Shown here: in pieces, positions 51,565 through 60,152 of the stretch
How positions within the stretch are numbered: the stretch's first letter is position 1
Layout: every line of letters starts with the position of its first letter
NCBI GenBank assembly: GCA_040384665.1
Contig: JAZKIY010000050.1
Coordinates: forward strand, 10,812-74,811
DNA: 64,000 nucleotides
Reading direction: 5' to 3'
Source: PCRC01 sp040384665
GTDB taxonomy: Bacteria; Pseudomonadota; Gammaproteobacteria; Burkholderiales; Burkholderiaceae_C
Notes under the pieces: model-generated
What the model was told of the DNA's origin: nothing
The model's database searches: none
Seen by the model: the letters and a program-made list of their open reading frames with translations, nothing else
Made by a program: the position numbers and the translations under genes

Positions 51565-52521
51565 TCAGAAACGCCCGGCCGTTTTGCGCATGGCCAGCAG
51601 GCCGGTGCGCAGGCCGCGCCGGCCGAGGTAGCTGGGCGCCACGGCGCTGAGGGGTTCGGGCGAGAGGCCGAGCGCGGCCAGGCCGGGCAACCGCCCGCTG
51701 GCGACGTTGTCCACCTGCAGGCTGGCCAGGTTGTCGCGGCTCATCAGCGGCTCGCCGGGGGCGAGCTCCATCAGCAGCGCCTGCAGCTGGCCGGCCCACA
51801 AGGGCAGGGGCAGCACCGGGCGGCCCTGGCCGTTGTTGGCGCCCCCCAGGCGACCGGCCAGTTGCACCAGTTCTTTCAACGTGAAGACGTTGGGGCCACA
51901 GGCCTCGTAGGTTTGGCCGATGGTGGCGTCGTCGCGCAGGCAACGCAGCACGGCGTCGGCCACATCTTCCACCCACACCGGCTGGAAGCGGGTGGTGCCG
52001 CCGGCCAGCGGCATCACAGGGAACACCTGTTGCAGCTTGGCAAACAGGTTCAGAAACTTGTCTTCCGCACCAAAAATCACGCTCGGGCGCAGCACGCTCA
52101 AACGCAGCCCGGCCGATCGCAGGGCCTGCTCACCGGCGGCTTTGCTGCGCTGGTACATCGACGGCGCTGCGGCGTCGGCCCCCAGCGCGCTGATGTGCAC
52201 CACGCGTGACACACCGGCGGCGGCACAGGCGCGGGCCAGTTTCATGGGCAGTTCCACATGCGCTTTCTGAAACGCTTTTTCGTTGCCGTGCAGGATGGCC
52301 ACCAGGTTGACCACCGCGTCGTGGCCCTTGACGAGTTCGGTCAACGCCACTTCGTTGTGCACGTCGGCCTCCACCACCTCCAGCAGCGGCAGGGTTTGCA
52401 GGTGCCGGGCGTTGACGCGCCGGCGGGTGGGCACGGTCACGCGCCACTGCAGGCGGGCGAGTTTCTCGGCCACATGGCTGCCCACAAAACCGGTGCCGCC
52501 GAGGAGAAGGATGTTTTTCAT
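51565..52521 (-). CDS. Complex I NDUFA9-family NAD(P)-binding protein
   Basis: A 318-residue atypical SDR. The NAD(P) motif GGTGFVGSHVAEKL is at residues 7-20; VNLVAILHGNEKAF, HISALGADAAAPSMYQRSKAAGE (active-site-like YxxxK) and RPSVIFGAEDKFLN follow. Relatives of NDUFA9 often act as isomerase-like or quinone-linked proteins in bacteria. The ATG at 52521 is favoured over 52569. It lies just downstream of a dispersed-repeat copy. Confidence 0.85.
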   Translation of the reverse strand: MKNILLLGGTGFVGSHVAEKLARLQWRVTVPTRRRVNARHLQTLPLLEVVEADVHNEVALTELVKGHDAVVNLVAILHGNEKAFQKAHVELPMKLARACAAAGVSRVVHISALGADAAAPSMYQRSKAAGEQALRSAGLRLSVLRPSVIFGAEDKFLNLFAKLQQVFPVMPLAGGTTRFQPVWVEDVADAVLRCLRDDATIGQTYEACGPNVFTLKELVQLAGRLGGANNGQGRPVLPLPLWAGQLQALLMELAPGEPLMSRDNLASLQVDNVASGRLPGLAALGLSPEPLSAVAPSYLGRRGLRTGLLAMRKTAGRF

Positions 52522-52590
52522 AGCCCCGATTTTGCGCTGAAGCGGCCTCTTGGCCCTGACAGCGGTCAATTTAAAGCCTTTTCAGCCCCA

Positions 52591-52637
52591 AGCCCCGGTG
52601 AAACCTTGCAATACAGCTACAGATTCAATAGCAAAAT
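52591..52637 (+). repeat. Dispersed short repeat, copy between slt and the NDUFA9-like gene
   Basis: AGCC..GGTGAAACCT followed by TACAGCTACAGATTCAATAGC resembles the purN copy (AGCCTTAGTGAAACCT...TACAGCTA). The intergenic space here is 131 bp and holds nothing else I recognise. Confidence 0.5.
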
Positions 52638-52652
52638 GCACCCCTCGCCCCG

Positions 52653-54752
52653 TCACGGCAGGTCGCGGTTGACCTCGGGCTGGCTGGTGTCGCGCGGACC
52701 CACCGTGCCGAGCCGGCTTTTGATGGACTGCGGCTGGCCGCTCAGGATGGCGGCGTACAGCGTGGTGTTGGCCAGCACTTTCTTGACGTAGTCGCGGGTC
52801 TCAAAAAAGGGCACGTTCTCGGCCCACACAGCCGCTTCGTACACCGGCTCACCAACCTGGCCACGCCAGTTGCGCGGGCGGCCGGGGCCGGCGTTGTAGG
52901 CGGCGGCGGCCAGCGGCAGGGAGCCGGCAAAGTCGTCCAGCACCAGCTTGAGGTAACCGGTGCCGATGGCGATGTTGGTGTCGCGGTTGGTGATCTGGTC
53001 GGCGGTGAAATCGGTCAGGCCAATCTTCCTGGCTGTCCAGCGCGCGGTGGCGGGCATGACCTGCATCAGGCCCGAGGCGCCCACGCCAGAACGCGCGTCG
53101 GTGATGAAGCGGCTTTCCTGCCGGATCAGGCCATACACGTACGCCGGGTCAAGGTTGATCTCTTTCGCCCGTTTGACCACCGCGTCGCGGTAGGGCATGG
53201 GGTAACGCTGGTCCGCGTCAAACTCGTTTTTGGTGCGTTCGCTGGTGTTGATGCAGCGGTCCCAGACCTGGCGCTCGCAGGCGAGCTGGGCCGCGGCCAG
53301 CAACTCGCGTTCGTTCATCGCGCCCAGCTGGTTTTTGGAATTGACGAAGTTGGTGTGGTAATTCCACTCGCGCACACCTTCGCTGCGCAGGCCAATGCCA
53401 ATCGCGTACAGCGCACGCTGCAGACCGGGGTTCTTGAGGGCGGCGGCGCGTTCTTCGGCCGTCGGGGGCGCGGGCTTGACCGGCACGCCGACCTTGCGGC
53501 CCAGTTCGTCCAGCGCCAATTGCTCGTAGAAGCCGCGCACGCCGGCAATCCGCTCGAACAGCACCAGGTACTCGGGTTTCGCAGGCGGCGCCGCGGCCTC
53601 CGCTGGCGCACCCGATGCGGTGGCGCTGGCGGCTTCGGCCACCGGCGCAGCCGCAGAGGCCACGCGTCTGGACGGTGGCGTCAGCGCCTGCAAGGCACGG
53701 GCTTTCCAGTAAATCCAGGTCGGGTCGTTGCGGCTGTCGTCGTCCATGGCGTTGATGGCGGCCAGCACCACCGGCCACTTGGGCGTGCTGCCGGCGCGCA
53801 ACGCGGCACGGGCCTGCCAGGCCAGCATGTCGTCGGGCAGGTCGGTGAGTTTGCTGACGTTGGCGTAGTGGGTCAGCGCCGTCGGGCTGAGCCGGTTGGC
53901 GGCCTGCTTGCCAATCACGCCCCAGCCCCAGTTGCGCTCCTCGGCCGTCAGCAGCGGGCCCCATTTGCTTTCCAGCAGGTTGGCGGCCACCTCGGCGTCG
54001 TTGGTGGCGACCTTGATCAACGCCAGCAGCACCAGTTCCTTGCGCACCTGGCCAGCGGCGGTGGCGCGGCTGGCCAAAAACTTGACCGGGTTGGCAGCGA
54101 TCTCGGTCACCTGCGGCAGCACCTCGGGCGCCACAATTTCCACCGCGTTGCGGGCGGCGCGCACGCGGTTTTGTTCCATCGACAAACGCGCCTTGCGCCA
54201 GACGTCGATCGGGGCAATTTTCTTCGCGTCCAGCAGCTCGCTGGCGGCGTGCAGGCAGCCGTCGTCGCCCTCGCGCTGCAGCATCCAGTTGCGCTGCACC
54301 TCGTCGCCCAGCGTGGCGGGCGCCGACGGGCCTTTGCGCAGGTGCTCGACCAGCAGCACATAGCAGCGCACCTCGCGGTCGTCGTTCATGCGGAAGTTCG
54401 GCGCTTCGGCGGCCAGCGCGCTCCACTGGCGCCGCTGGCCCAGCAACAGCAGCCAGTCGTTGCGCATCCGGTCTTCCAGGTAGGTGCCGGCGTAGCGGGC
54501 CATGAAGTCCTGCACCTCGCGCTCGTTGGCATTGACCAGCCGGGCCTTGAGCTCCCAATAAGCAGCCCAGATTTCCAGCGGGTGGCCCTTGGCCTGCGGC
54601 AGCAGGCGGGTGAGTTTGGCGGTGTCGGCGGCCTTGAAGGCCAGCCCCATCTCCAGCAGCACCTCGTCGCCTTTGACAGGACCGCCTGGCGACTGCGCCC
54701 CCACCGAGAAGGACGCCGCAGCGAGGAGTGTCACAATCAATTTCAGCATCAT
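52653..54752 (-). CDS. slt: Soluble lytic murein transglycosylase (Slt70-like)
   Basis: Periplasmic peptidoglycan-cleaving enzyme, 699 residues with a signal peptide (MMLKLIVTLLAAASFSVGAQS). A long helical superhelix domain is followed by the C-terminal lysozyme-like domain with catalytic Glu in GLIRQESRF and the SGVGASGLMQVMPATARW motif. An Ala/Pro-rich segment (AAAPVAEAASATASGAPAEAAAPP), which is split here, lies near 340. The ATG at 54752 is chosen; the 300-codon upstream open frame is coincidental. Divergent from the 5-formyl-THF cyclo-ligase. Confidence 0.93.
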   Translation of the reverse strand: MMLKLIVTLLAAASFSVGAQSPGGPVKGDEVLLEMGLAFKAADTAKLTRLLPQAKGHPLEIWAAYWELKARLVNANEREVQDFMARYAGTYLEDRMRNDWLLLLGQRRQWSALAAEAPNFRMNDDREVRCYVLLVEHLRKGPSAPATLGDEVQRNWMLQREGDDGCLHAASELLDAKKIAPIDVWRKARLSMEQNRVRAARNAVEIVAPEVLPQVTEIAANPVKFLASRATAAGQVRKELVLLALIKVATNDAEVAANLLESKWGPLLTAEERNWGWGVIGKQAANRLSPTALTHYANVSKLTDLPDDMLAWQARAALRAGSTPKWPVVLAAINAMDDDSRNDPTWIYWKARALQALTPPSRRVASAAAPVAEAASATASGAPAEAAAPPAKPEYLVLFERIAGVRGFYEQLALDELGRKVGVPVKPAPPTAEERAAALKNPGLQRALYAIGIGLRSEGVREWNYHTNFVNSKNQLGAMNERELLAAAQLACERQVWDRCINTSERTKNEFDADQRYPMPYRDAVVKRAKEINLDPAYVYGLIRQESRFITDARSGVGASGLMQVMPATARWTARKIGLTDFTADQITNRDTNIAIGTGYLKLVLDDFAGSLPLAAAAYNAGPGRPRNWRGQVGEPVYEAAVWAENVPFFETRDYVKKVLANTTLYAAILSGQPQSIKSRLGTVGPRDTSQPEVNRDLP

Positions 54753-54761
54753 GGGTAGATT

Positions 54762-55403
54762 ATGGACAAAGCAGCCATTCGCAAGCAGTTGATAGAGCAA
54801 CGTTTGAACATGCCAGACCGGCTCGAACGGTCGGCGTTGTTGCAGCAGGTGCTGCGCATCTGGCTGGTGGGCCGGCCCGACACGGTGATTGGCGCCTACT
54901 GGCCGATCAAGGGCGAGTTCGACCCCCTGCCTGCACTCTACCGCTGGCAGGAAGACGGTGCACTCGGTGTGGACTTCACCGCCGCCGAGGCGGCCGAAGT
55001 CGCCAGCCCGACCGAACAGCTGGCGGACCAGTCCATGGCCAGCCGCTCGCCACTCAAAATCGGCCTGCCGGTGGTCAACAAGCAGCACAAGACCCTGGTC
55101 TTCCACGCCTGGTACCCCGGCTGCCCGATGGAAGAAGACGCCTACAGCATCCCCAAACCCAAAGACACCGAGGTGGTGGTGCCCACGCTGTTGTTTGTGC
55201 CCTGTGTGGGTTACGGCGCCGGCGGCCACCGGCTGGGCTACGGCGGCGGCTTTTACGACCGCACGCTGGCCACGTTGCAGCCCCGCCCCTTCACCGTGGG
55301 CCTGGGCTTCACCCACGGTTTTCTGCCCGACATGGAACCCGAACCACACGACGAGCCATTGGACGCGATCTTGAACGACAACGGGGTGGTCTGGCCGGTC
55401 TGA
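54762..55403 (+). CDS. 5-formyltetrahydrofolate cyclo-ligase family protein
   Basis: A 213-residue enzyme that converts 5-formyl-THF to 5,10-methenyl-THF with ATP. The late motif GGHRLGYGGGFYDRTLA is the family hallmark, and the N-terminus RKQLIEQRLNMPD matches. It is of typical length. It is divergent from slt by only 9 bp, so their promoters overlap each other's genes. Confidence 0.92.
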   Translation: MDKAAIRKQLIEQRLNMPDRLERSALLQQVLRIWLVGRPDTVIGAYWPIKGEFDPLPALYRWQEDGALGVDFTAAEAAEVASPTEQLADQSMASRSPLKIGLPVVNKQHKTLVFHAWYPGCPMEEDAYSIPKPKDTEVVVPTLLFVPCVGYGAGGHRLGYGGGFYDRTLATLQPRPFTVGLGFTHGFLPDMEPEPHDEPLDAILNDNGVVWPV

Positions 55404-55590
55404 ATGTGGCCCCCACGCTCCCCCACTTCGTGTGGGTCGCTGCCCCCCGAGGGGGTCGTGCCTTGCTTGGGGCGGCCCGGCGCGGCGGCTGGCCCCCACG
55501 GCACGCTCACTGCGTGTAGCGGCCTGCCCCCCGAGGGGGCCGCGTTTCGCCTTGGGCGGCCCGGCGGCGAAACATGGTTTCTGCCGTCGC
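55404..55590. repeat. Two tandem G/C-rich intergenic repeats (CCCCCCGAGGGGG type)
   Basis: CTGCCCCCCGAGGGGG occurs twice (about 55440-55455 and 55525-55540), each followed by TTGGGCGGCCCGGC-like text. The palindrome CCCCC/GGGGG can form a hairpin. Such elements are familiar to me from Comamonadaceae intergenic regions. It fills the gap between the cyclo-ligase and TfoX-N genes, and may act as a terminator or nucleoid element. Confidence 0.7.
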
Positions 55591-55593
55591 GCG

Positions 55594-55968
55594 CTATTGA
55601 CGCTTCTTCTTCGGCGCACGCGCCTGCAGCGCCGCTGCCAACGCCCGTTCCGCCCACGGTGCCATCGCATGGGGCGATTCCATCGCGTCGTCGGGCGCGC
55701 TGTAGTAGTTCATGCTTTTGGCCACGCCCTTGGCGAGGTAGATGAAACGCGTGCAGCCAGCCGCCTCAAAGGTGCTGCGGCTCGCGTCATTGGCCTTGAG
55801 CCAGAGCCGCTCGCCCTGCCCCAGGTCGGCGATCAGCGCCACCGTCAGGCCACCGGTGGCAATGCCGAAACCGCCAAACATGCGGCGGGCGCTGCAAGGC
55901 CCGATGGGTGCGAGCAATTCGCAGCAGTACTGCGCAAAATCGTTGTTGGCCGATGTGACGGATGCCAT
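55594..55968 (-). CDS. TfoX N-terminal domain protein
   Basis: A 124-residue protein of the TfoX/Sxy N-terminal family (RRMFGGFGIATGGLTVALIADL, LWLKANDASRSTFEAAG, NYYSAPDDAME), ending in a basic KKKRQ tail. TfoX regulates competence in gamma-proteobacteria, but the N-terminal domain alone has no proven role. The ATG at 55968 is used. It lies directly after a small membrane gene. Confidence 0.85.
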   Translation of the reverse strand: MASVTSANNDFAQYCCELLAPIGPCSARRMFGGFGIATGGLTVALIADLGQGERLWLKANDASRSTFEAAGCTRFIYLAKGVAKSMNYYSAPDDAMESPHAMAPWAERALAAALQARAPKKKRQ

Positions 55969-55975
55969 GGCCGCG

Positions 55976-56293
55976 CTACATCTCGCCAGCGGCCATTTGC
56001 GACAGCACGTCGAGCTGCAGCAGCTCCTGCAGCACCGGGTCGGGCCGCTGCAGCCACAGGCCCACGGCCAGCACCAGGCCCAGCGCCAGTGTGGCGCTGC
56101 CCAGCAGCCAGCGCCCGGGGCCGCCGAGGGCCAGCACACTGGCCCCCCATGGGACAGCCGGCGCGGCGCGGTGCTGCGCCTGCCAGCCAGCCAGCACACG
56201 CTGCTGCAAGGCCTGTGTGTCCAGGGGCTCGTGCACGGCGTTGAGGGCCTGCTGGAGGGCCGCGTCGTCGCCAAGGGGCGGGTTCGTTTTCAT
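55976..56293 (-). CDS. Small membrane protein, probable anti-sigma partner
   Basis: A 105-residue protein with a single C-terminal membrane span (LLGSATLALGLVLAVGLWL) and a helical N-terminus (ALQQALNAVHEPLDTQALQQRVLAGW). It overlaps the sigma-factor gene by 4 bp, and resembles the short DUF3619-like proteins of this setting, which I cannot confirm. Its position suggests an anti-sigma role (inference). GGAAACACCTT precedes the ATG. Confidence 0.65.
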   Translation of the reverse strand: MKTNPPLGDDAALQQALNAVHEPLDTQALQQRVLAGWQAQHRAAPAVPWGASVLALGGPGRWLLGSATLALGLVLAVGLWLQRPDPVLQELLQLDVLSQMAAGEM

Positions 56294-56916
56294 AAGGTGT
56301 TTCCTTGGAGGCTGGCACGCATGGCCAGTTTGGCGCGGTGCAGCAGCTGGTGCGCGGCGTTGGCGTCGATGGCCAATGTGTGCGCAATGTCCGACACCGA
56401 GGCGTCGGCATAGGCCCACATGGCGAGTGCCATGCGTTGGCGCGCGGGCAGCCTGTCCAGCGCCTGCAGCAAACGCGATTGGCTGGCGTGCGGGCTCAGT
56501 GCCGCCAGGGCATGGGGCTCGTCCGGGACCTGCTGCGCGTCCTGCAGTCCGGTCAGCGCGTCATGCCCCACGCCCTGCTCGCGCTGGTGGCTCAGCAGGC
56601 TGCGGCAACGGTTGAGCACGATGGTGTTGAAGTAAGTCGACAGCTTCGCACCGCGTGTGCTGTCGGGTGCGCTGCGCCAGAGGCGGATGAAAGCGTCTTG
56701 CACCGCGTCTTCGGCGTCTTCGCGGCGGCCGACCATGCGGATGGCGAGACCGTAGGCCTGGGGCGTCAGGGCCTTGACCAGCTTCTCGGCACTGGGCTGG
56801 TGGCCAGTGCAGGCCTGGCGCAGCAACGCCCAGTCGTCACCCGGCACGCGGCTGGCAACGGCCAGGCCGCTGGCTGTTGCGCCCAGCCACTGGTGGAGTC
56901 GGCTCACCGTGTCCAT
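56290..56916 (-). CDS. ECF-type RNA polymerase sigma factor
   Basis: A 208-residue sigma-70 family factor. Region 2 (AYGLAIRMVGRREDAEDAVQDAFIRLWR) and region 4 (LPARQRMALAMWAYADASVSDIAHTLAI) are clear; no region 1 or 3. It starts the operon with the small membrane protein. A DUF3106 gene and DUF1501/DUF1800 genes follow on the same strand upstream, so the group forms one probable stimulon. Confidence 0.92.
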   Translation of the reverse strand: MDTVSRLHQWLGATASGLAVASRVPGDDWALLRQACTGHQPSAEKLVKALTPQAYGLAIRMVGRREDAEDAVQDAFIRLWRSAPDSTRGAKLSTYFNTIVLNRCRSLLSHQREQGVGHDALTGLQDAQQVPDEPHALAALSPHASQSRLLQALDRLPARQRMALAMWAYADASVSDIAHTLAIDANAAHQLLHRAKLAMRASLQGNTL

Positions 56917-56946
56917 TCTGAAGTTGCTCGGTTCACAGCGCCATTC

Positions 56947-57387
56947 TCAGCGCTCGGGCAGTTTTTCGCGCAGTGCGGCACGTTCTTCGGGTGTGAGTTT
57001 TTCCAGCATCTCGCGCCGTTGCTGCAGCAGTTGCCGGCGCTCCTTCGGCGTCATGGCCTGCAGCCGGGCGCGGCGTTCCGCGGCCAGGCGTTCGCGTTCC
57101 TCGGGCGGCAGCTGCTGCCAGCGGTCACGGGTCTGGCCGGCCAGTGCCTGCCGGTCGTCGGGCGACAGGCTTTCGATGCGCTCGCGCAACTGGCGGCGGA
57201 AGTCGAGACGCTCCTGCGGCGTGGCCGCCTTGAGCTGTTGCTGGATCTCGGCGCGCCGGCTGGCCTGCTCAGATGGGCTCAGCCGCGCCCAGGCTTTCAG
57301 GTCGGGCACGTCCACCGGGGTGGCCTCGCTGCCGGCGCTGGCACACAGCAGTGCCAACACCAAAGGGATGGACAGGGGCAGGTGCAT
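56947..57387 (-). CDS. Secreted DUF3106-like helical protein
   Basis: A 146-residue protein with a signal peptide (LSIPLVLALLCASAGSEA) and a repeated charged helix pattern: L-P-P-E-E-R, M-T-P-K-E-R-R and L-T-P-E-E-R-A follow each other about every 14-16 residues. The arrangement resembles DUF3106 and the CpxP/Spy-like helical chaperones. It lies between the DUF1501 gene and the sigma gene on the same strand and could act as a periplasmic stress sensor (inference). Confidence 0.75.
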   Translation of the reverse strand: MHLPLSIPLVLALLCASAGSEATPVDVPDLKAWARLSPSEQASRRAEIQQQLKAATPQERLDFRRQLRERIESLSPDDRQALAGQTRDRWQQLPPEERERLAAERRARLQAMTPKERRQLLQQRREMLEKLTPEERAALREKLPER

Positions 57388-57411
57388 GAAGCGGTGTCCT
57401 TGTGCGGGTGC

Positions 57412-58587
57412 TCAGGCGCGCCAGAGCTGGGGCAGGCCGCGCGGTGCGCCGGGCAGCACCTCGCGGTCCAGTTGCGCTGCGCTGAGGCCGAGTTGCTGCT
57501 GCAGCACCGGCTTGACCAGCGCGCGCAGGTCCATCGTCGGGCGCAGGTCGCGCCCTTCATGGAGTTGGGATGCGCCCAGGCCGGGCCAGTCGCTGAGCAC
57601 CCGGCCACCGGCCACGCGCCCGCCGGCCAGAAAGGCCACCCCCGCCGTGCCGTGGTCGGTGCCACCGCTGCCGTTCATCGCGGCGGAGCGGCCGAATTCG
57701 GTCATCACCAGCACGGTGGTGGTGTCCCAGCGGGGGCCGAGCGACGCGCGCAACGCGGCCAGCCCCTGGTCCAGCACTTCGAGCTGGCGTGACAGGCGCT
57801 GGGCTTGCTGGGTGTGGGTGTCCCAGCCGCCGGTGTCGAGCCAGGCGATGGTGGGCCCGCCCGGCGCGGCAAGGAAACGCCCGGCCTGCCGCGCCAGCGC
57901 GGCAAAGTTGCTGCCTTCGTTGGCGTCGCCCATGACGCCGCCGCGCTGCTCACGCGCCTGGTTGAATGCCGGGCCAAGCTGCGCGTCGCCGGCATAGAGG
58001 CGGGCCATGCGCTCAACCAGATCGGGGTCAAGGCCAGGCTGGCTCGACGGCGCCCAGCTGCTGGCACTGGCCGCGCCGCGCAAGGCCAACGGCAAGGCCG
58101 GGCTCAGCGCCACACCCTGGCTGTGGGTCATTTCCATGGCACGGCCGAGCCAGCCGGTGTGCAGCTCGAAGGCGCGGTTGCCGCCGCTTTCCAGCAGCTG
58201 CTGGGCGTCAAAATGCGAACGCTCACGGTAAGGGCTGGCCACCGCATGGGCAATGAGCAACTGGCGCTCGCCAAACCACTGGTGCAGTGTGGCGAGTTTG
58301 GGGTGCAGCGCAAACTGGCTGTCGAGCGGCAGCGGCACCCCAAAGCGCGCCTGCTCTTCCTGCGCCTGGGGCCGCAGGCTGTGCCAACCCGGGTCTCCCA
58401 CCGGGGGCACGGCCGCCAGACCGTCGAGGGCACCACGCAACAGGACCACCACCAGGCGGCGCTCATCGCTGGCGGGCATGGGTGCGGCCAGGGCCAGCCG
58501 GGTCCCGGGCAGTTGCAACGCCAGGCCGGCGCCACCGCCGACGGCCACACGGGTCAGCCAGGCGCGGCGTGAAATGGTTGTTCGCAT
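57412..58587 (-). CDS. Tat-exported DUF1501 protein
   Basis: A 391-residue protein with a twin-arginine signal (SRRAWLTRVAVGGGAGLAL). The DUF1501 body is visible: VVVLLRGALDGLAAVPP, SHFDAQQLLESG, DTGGWDTHTQQ and TEFGRSAAMNGSGGTDHG, which resembles an alkaline-phosphatase/sulfatase-like fold with metal ligands. Family function is unknown. It directly follows the DUF1800 gene (3-bp gap) as in many bacteria. Confidence 0.88.
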   Translation of the reverse strand: MRTTISRRAWLTRVAVGGGAGLALQLPGTRLALAAPMPASDERRLVVVLLRGALDGLAAVPPVGDPGWHSLRPQAQEEQARFGVPLPLDSQFALHPKLATLHQWFGERQLLIAHAVASPYRERSHFDAQQLLESGGNRAFELHTGWLGRAMEMTHSQGVALSPALPLALRGAASASSWAPSSQPGLDPDLVERMARLYAGDAQLGPAFNQAREQRGGVMGDANEGSNFAALARQAGRFLAAPGGPTIAWLDTGGWDTHTQQAQRLSRQLEVLDQGLAALRASLGPRWDTTTVLVMTEFGRSAAMNGSGGTDHGTAGVAFLAGGRVAGGRVLSDWPGLGASQLHEGRDLRPTMDLRALVKPVLQQQLGLSAAQLDREVLPGAPRGLPQLWRA

Positions 58588-58590
58588 GGC

Positions 58591-59970
58591 TTACCTCCGT
58601 TGAAATTCAGGGCTGGCCAACCACAGGGCCAGCGCCTGGGCACCGCTGTCGGCACGCTCGATCTGGCGCTGGGTTTCGGCACCGAGGTCTGGCCCGAGGC
58701 TCAAGGCGGCCAGTTGCCGCGCATCGGCCAGGTGGTCGTGTTGTTTGGCGAAAGCGGCGGCCCATTCGGTGCGCTTCCACAGCGCGTCGGGCGCCAGCCA
58801 GTCTTCGGTGCGGTCGGGCCAGCCCTGGGGCGATGGGGCGCGGCCGACCGGTTGGCCCATTTGCGCCAGCACGGTGTTCAAACGCTCGGCCTGCACGACG
58901 GGCAGCTTGAGCACACGGTGGGCCGACAGCACCAGTTCTTCGGGCCGTTTGAACTTGGGCGGCGCGCTGCTTTGCCAGGTGAGTTCGTGGCTGAACAAGG
59001 TCTCGGCCAGCGCTTGCAAATCGCCGTCGCTGGCGCGGAAGCGGGCGGCCAGCGCGTCCACCAGGGGCGCCGGTGGGTCGTCGGCCACAAAATGGCGCAC
59101 CAGCTTGGTGGCCACGAAACGCGCGGTGCTGGGGTGGCGGCTCAGGTCGGTGAGGAAGGCGTCCAGCGCCTGGGGGCCTTCAACGTAGGACTTGCCGAGC
59201 ACGCGCTTGGGGCCGGGCTCGTGCAACGCGGGCACGAAGTGTGACTGCGCCGTCTCGCGGTCCACCGTCCAGCCGGTGAGCAGCTTGGCGAGTTCGGTCA
59301 CGTCGGCCTGGCTGTAGCCACCGTTGACACCCAGCGTGTGCAGCTCCAGCAGCTCGCGTGCAAGGTTTTCGTTCAGGCCGCGGCTGCGGCGCTGGCCTGC
59401 GCGTGAGCCGGGGCCGAACGACTGCGCGTTGTCGAGGTACAGCAGCATCGCCGGGTGCAGCGTGGCGGCACGCGCCAGGTCCACGAAACGCCCGGTGGCG
59501 TGCGGCCGGATCGCTTCGCGCTCGAAGGGCCAGACCAGGCCCAGCATGCTGCCTTTGGTGGCGGCCACGCTGAAGTGGTTGGCCCAGAACATCACCCAGC
59601 GTTCGTACACCGGTGTGCCAGTGGCCACCACCTGCTGCCAGCGCCGCTGCACGGCCTGTGCGTTGGCGCGGCGCAGCAACTGGCGGTTGGGGTCGGGGGC
59701 TGCCAGCGCGGCAGCTGCAGCGGGGCTGGCCATGTCCGCAGCGGCGGTTGCAGGGGCGACGTTGTTGACCGCGCCGTTCAGCACGGCGCCCAGCACCTGG
59801 CGCGTCAGCAAACCAGCCTCGGCGCTGCCCATCAGGCCACGCTCGTCCAGCGGTTGGGGTTGGCGGAATTGCGCCAGCACCCACCCGCGCGGGTCGCTCT
59901 TCAGCGGCTGCAGGGAGGTTTCAGAGAAGCCAAAGCGGTGCGCGGCCAGGGTGGCGGTGTGCATGGACAT
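58591..59970 (-). CDS. DUF1800 protein
   Basis: A 459-residue protein of the DUF1800 family. Visible features are NHFSVAATKGSMLGLVWPFEREAIRPHATGRF in pieces, NENLARELLELHTLGVNGGYSQADVTELAKLLTGW (the family's most conserved helix) and ATKLVRHFVADDPPAPLVDAL. The start may be 59970 or 59964. It is first gene of the DUF1800-DUF1501 pair and is divergent from a small secreted protein. Confidence 0.88.
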   Translation of the reverse strand: MSMHTATLAAHRFGFSETSLQPLKSDPRGWVLAQFRQPQPLDERGLMGSAEAGLLTRQVLGAVLNGAVNNVAPATAAADMASPAAAAALAAPDPNRQLLRRANAQAVQRRWQQVVATGTPVYERWVMFWANHFSVAATKGSMLGLVWPFEREAIRPHATGRFVDLARAATLHPAMLLYLDNAQSFGPGSRAGQRRSRGLNENLARELLELHTLGVNGGYSQADVTELAKLLTGWTVDRETAQSHFVPALHEPGPKRVLGKSYVEGPQALDAFLTDLSRHPSTARFVATKLVRHFVADDPPAPLVDALAARFRASDGDLQALAETLFSHELTWQSSAPPKFKRPEELVLSAHRVLKLPVVQAERLNTVLAQMGQPVGRAPSPQGWPDRTEDWLAPDALWKRTEWAAAFAKQHDHLADARQLAALSLGPDLGAETQRQIERADSGAQALALWLASPEFQRR

Positions 59971-60112
59971 TGCCTTTTTCGGAGCGTATGGGGCTTTAAC
60001 CGCCCCGGCATGTTGTTCTTACGGCCTCGCCTGCGTACTTGAGCAGGCCGATGGGGTATTGCCCTGGCAGCGTAAGCCGGTGGACGTTGGCCGGTTTAAC
60101 GTGAACATGGCC

Positions 60113-60132
60113 GGTGTCTGGCCATGGACACC
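60113..60132. promoter_or_regulatory. Small dyad before the secreted repeat-helix gene
   Basis: GGTGTC and GACACC flank TGGCCATG, 21 bp upstream of the ATG at 60153. It could be an operator between the DUF1800 gene and the secreted protein gene, or chance; about 180 bp of non-coding sequence surround it. Confidence 0.3.
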
Positions 60133-60152
60133 ACCCCTTTCTGGAGTCACCG

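Noticed and set aside
53355..54758. A 467-residue plus-strand frame opposite slt
   Set aside because: Shadow of the transglycosylase gene; no start signals or recognisable domains.
55404..55590. A coding gene in the gap after the cyclo-ligase
   Set aside because: Only C/G-tract repeats are present; the open frames are repeat translations.
54753..55670. The 300-codon upstream extension of slt
   Set aside because: It runs antisense through the cyclo-ligase and the intergenic repeats, while a normal signal peptide begins at 54752.
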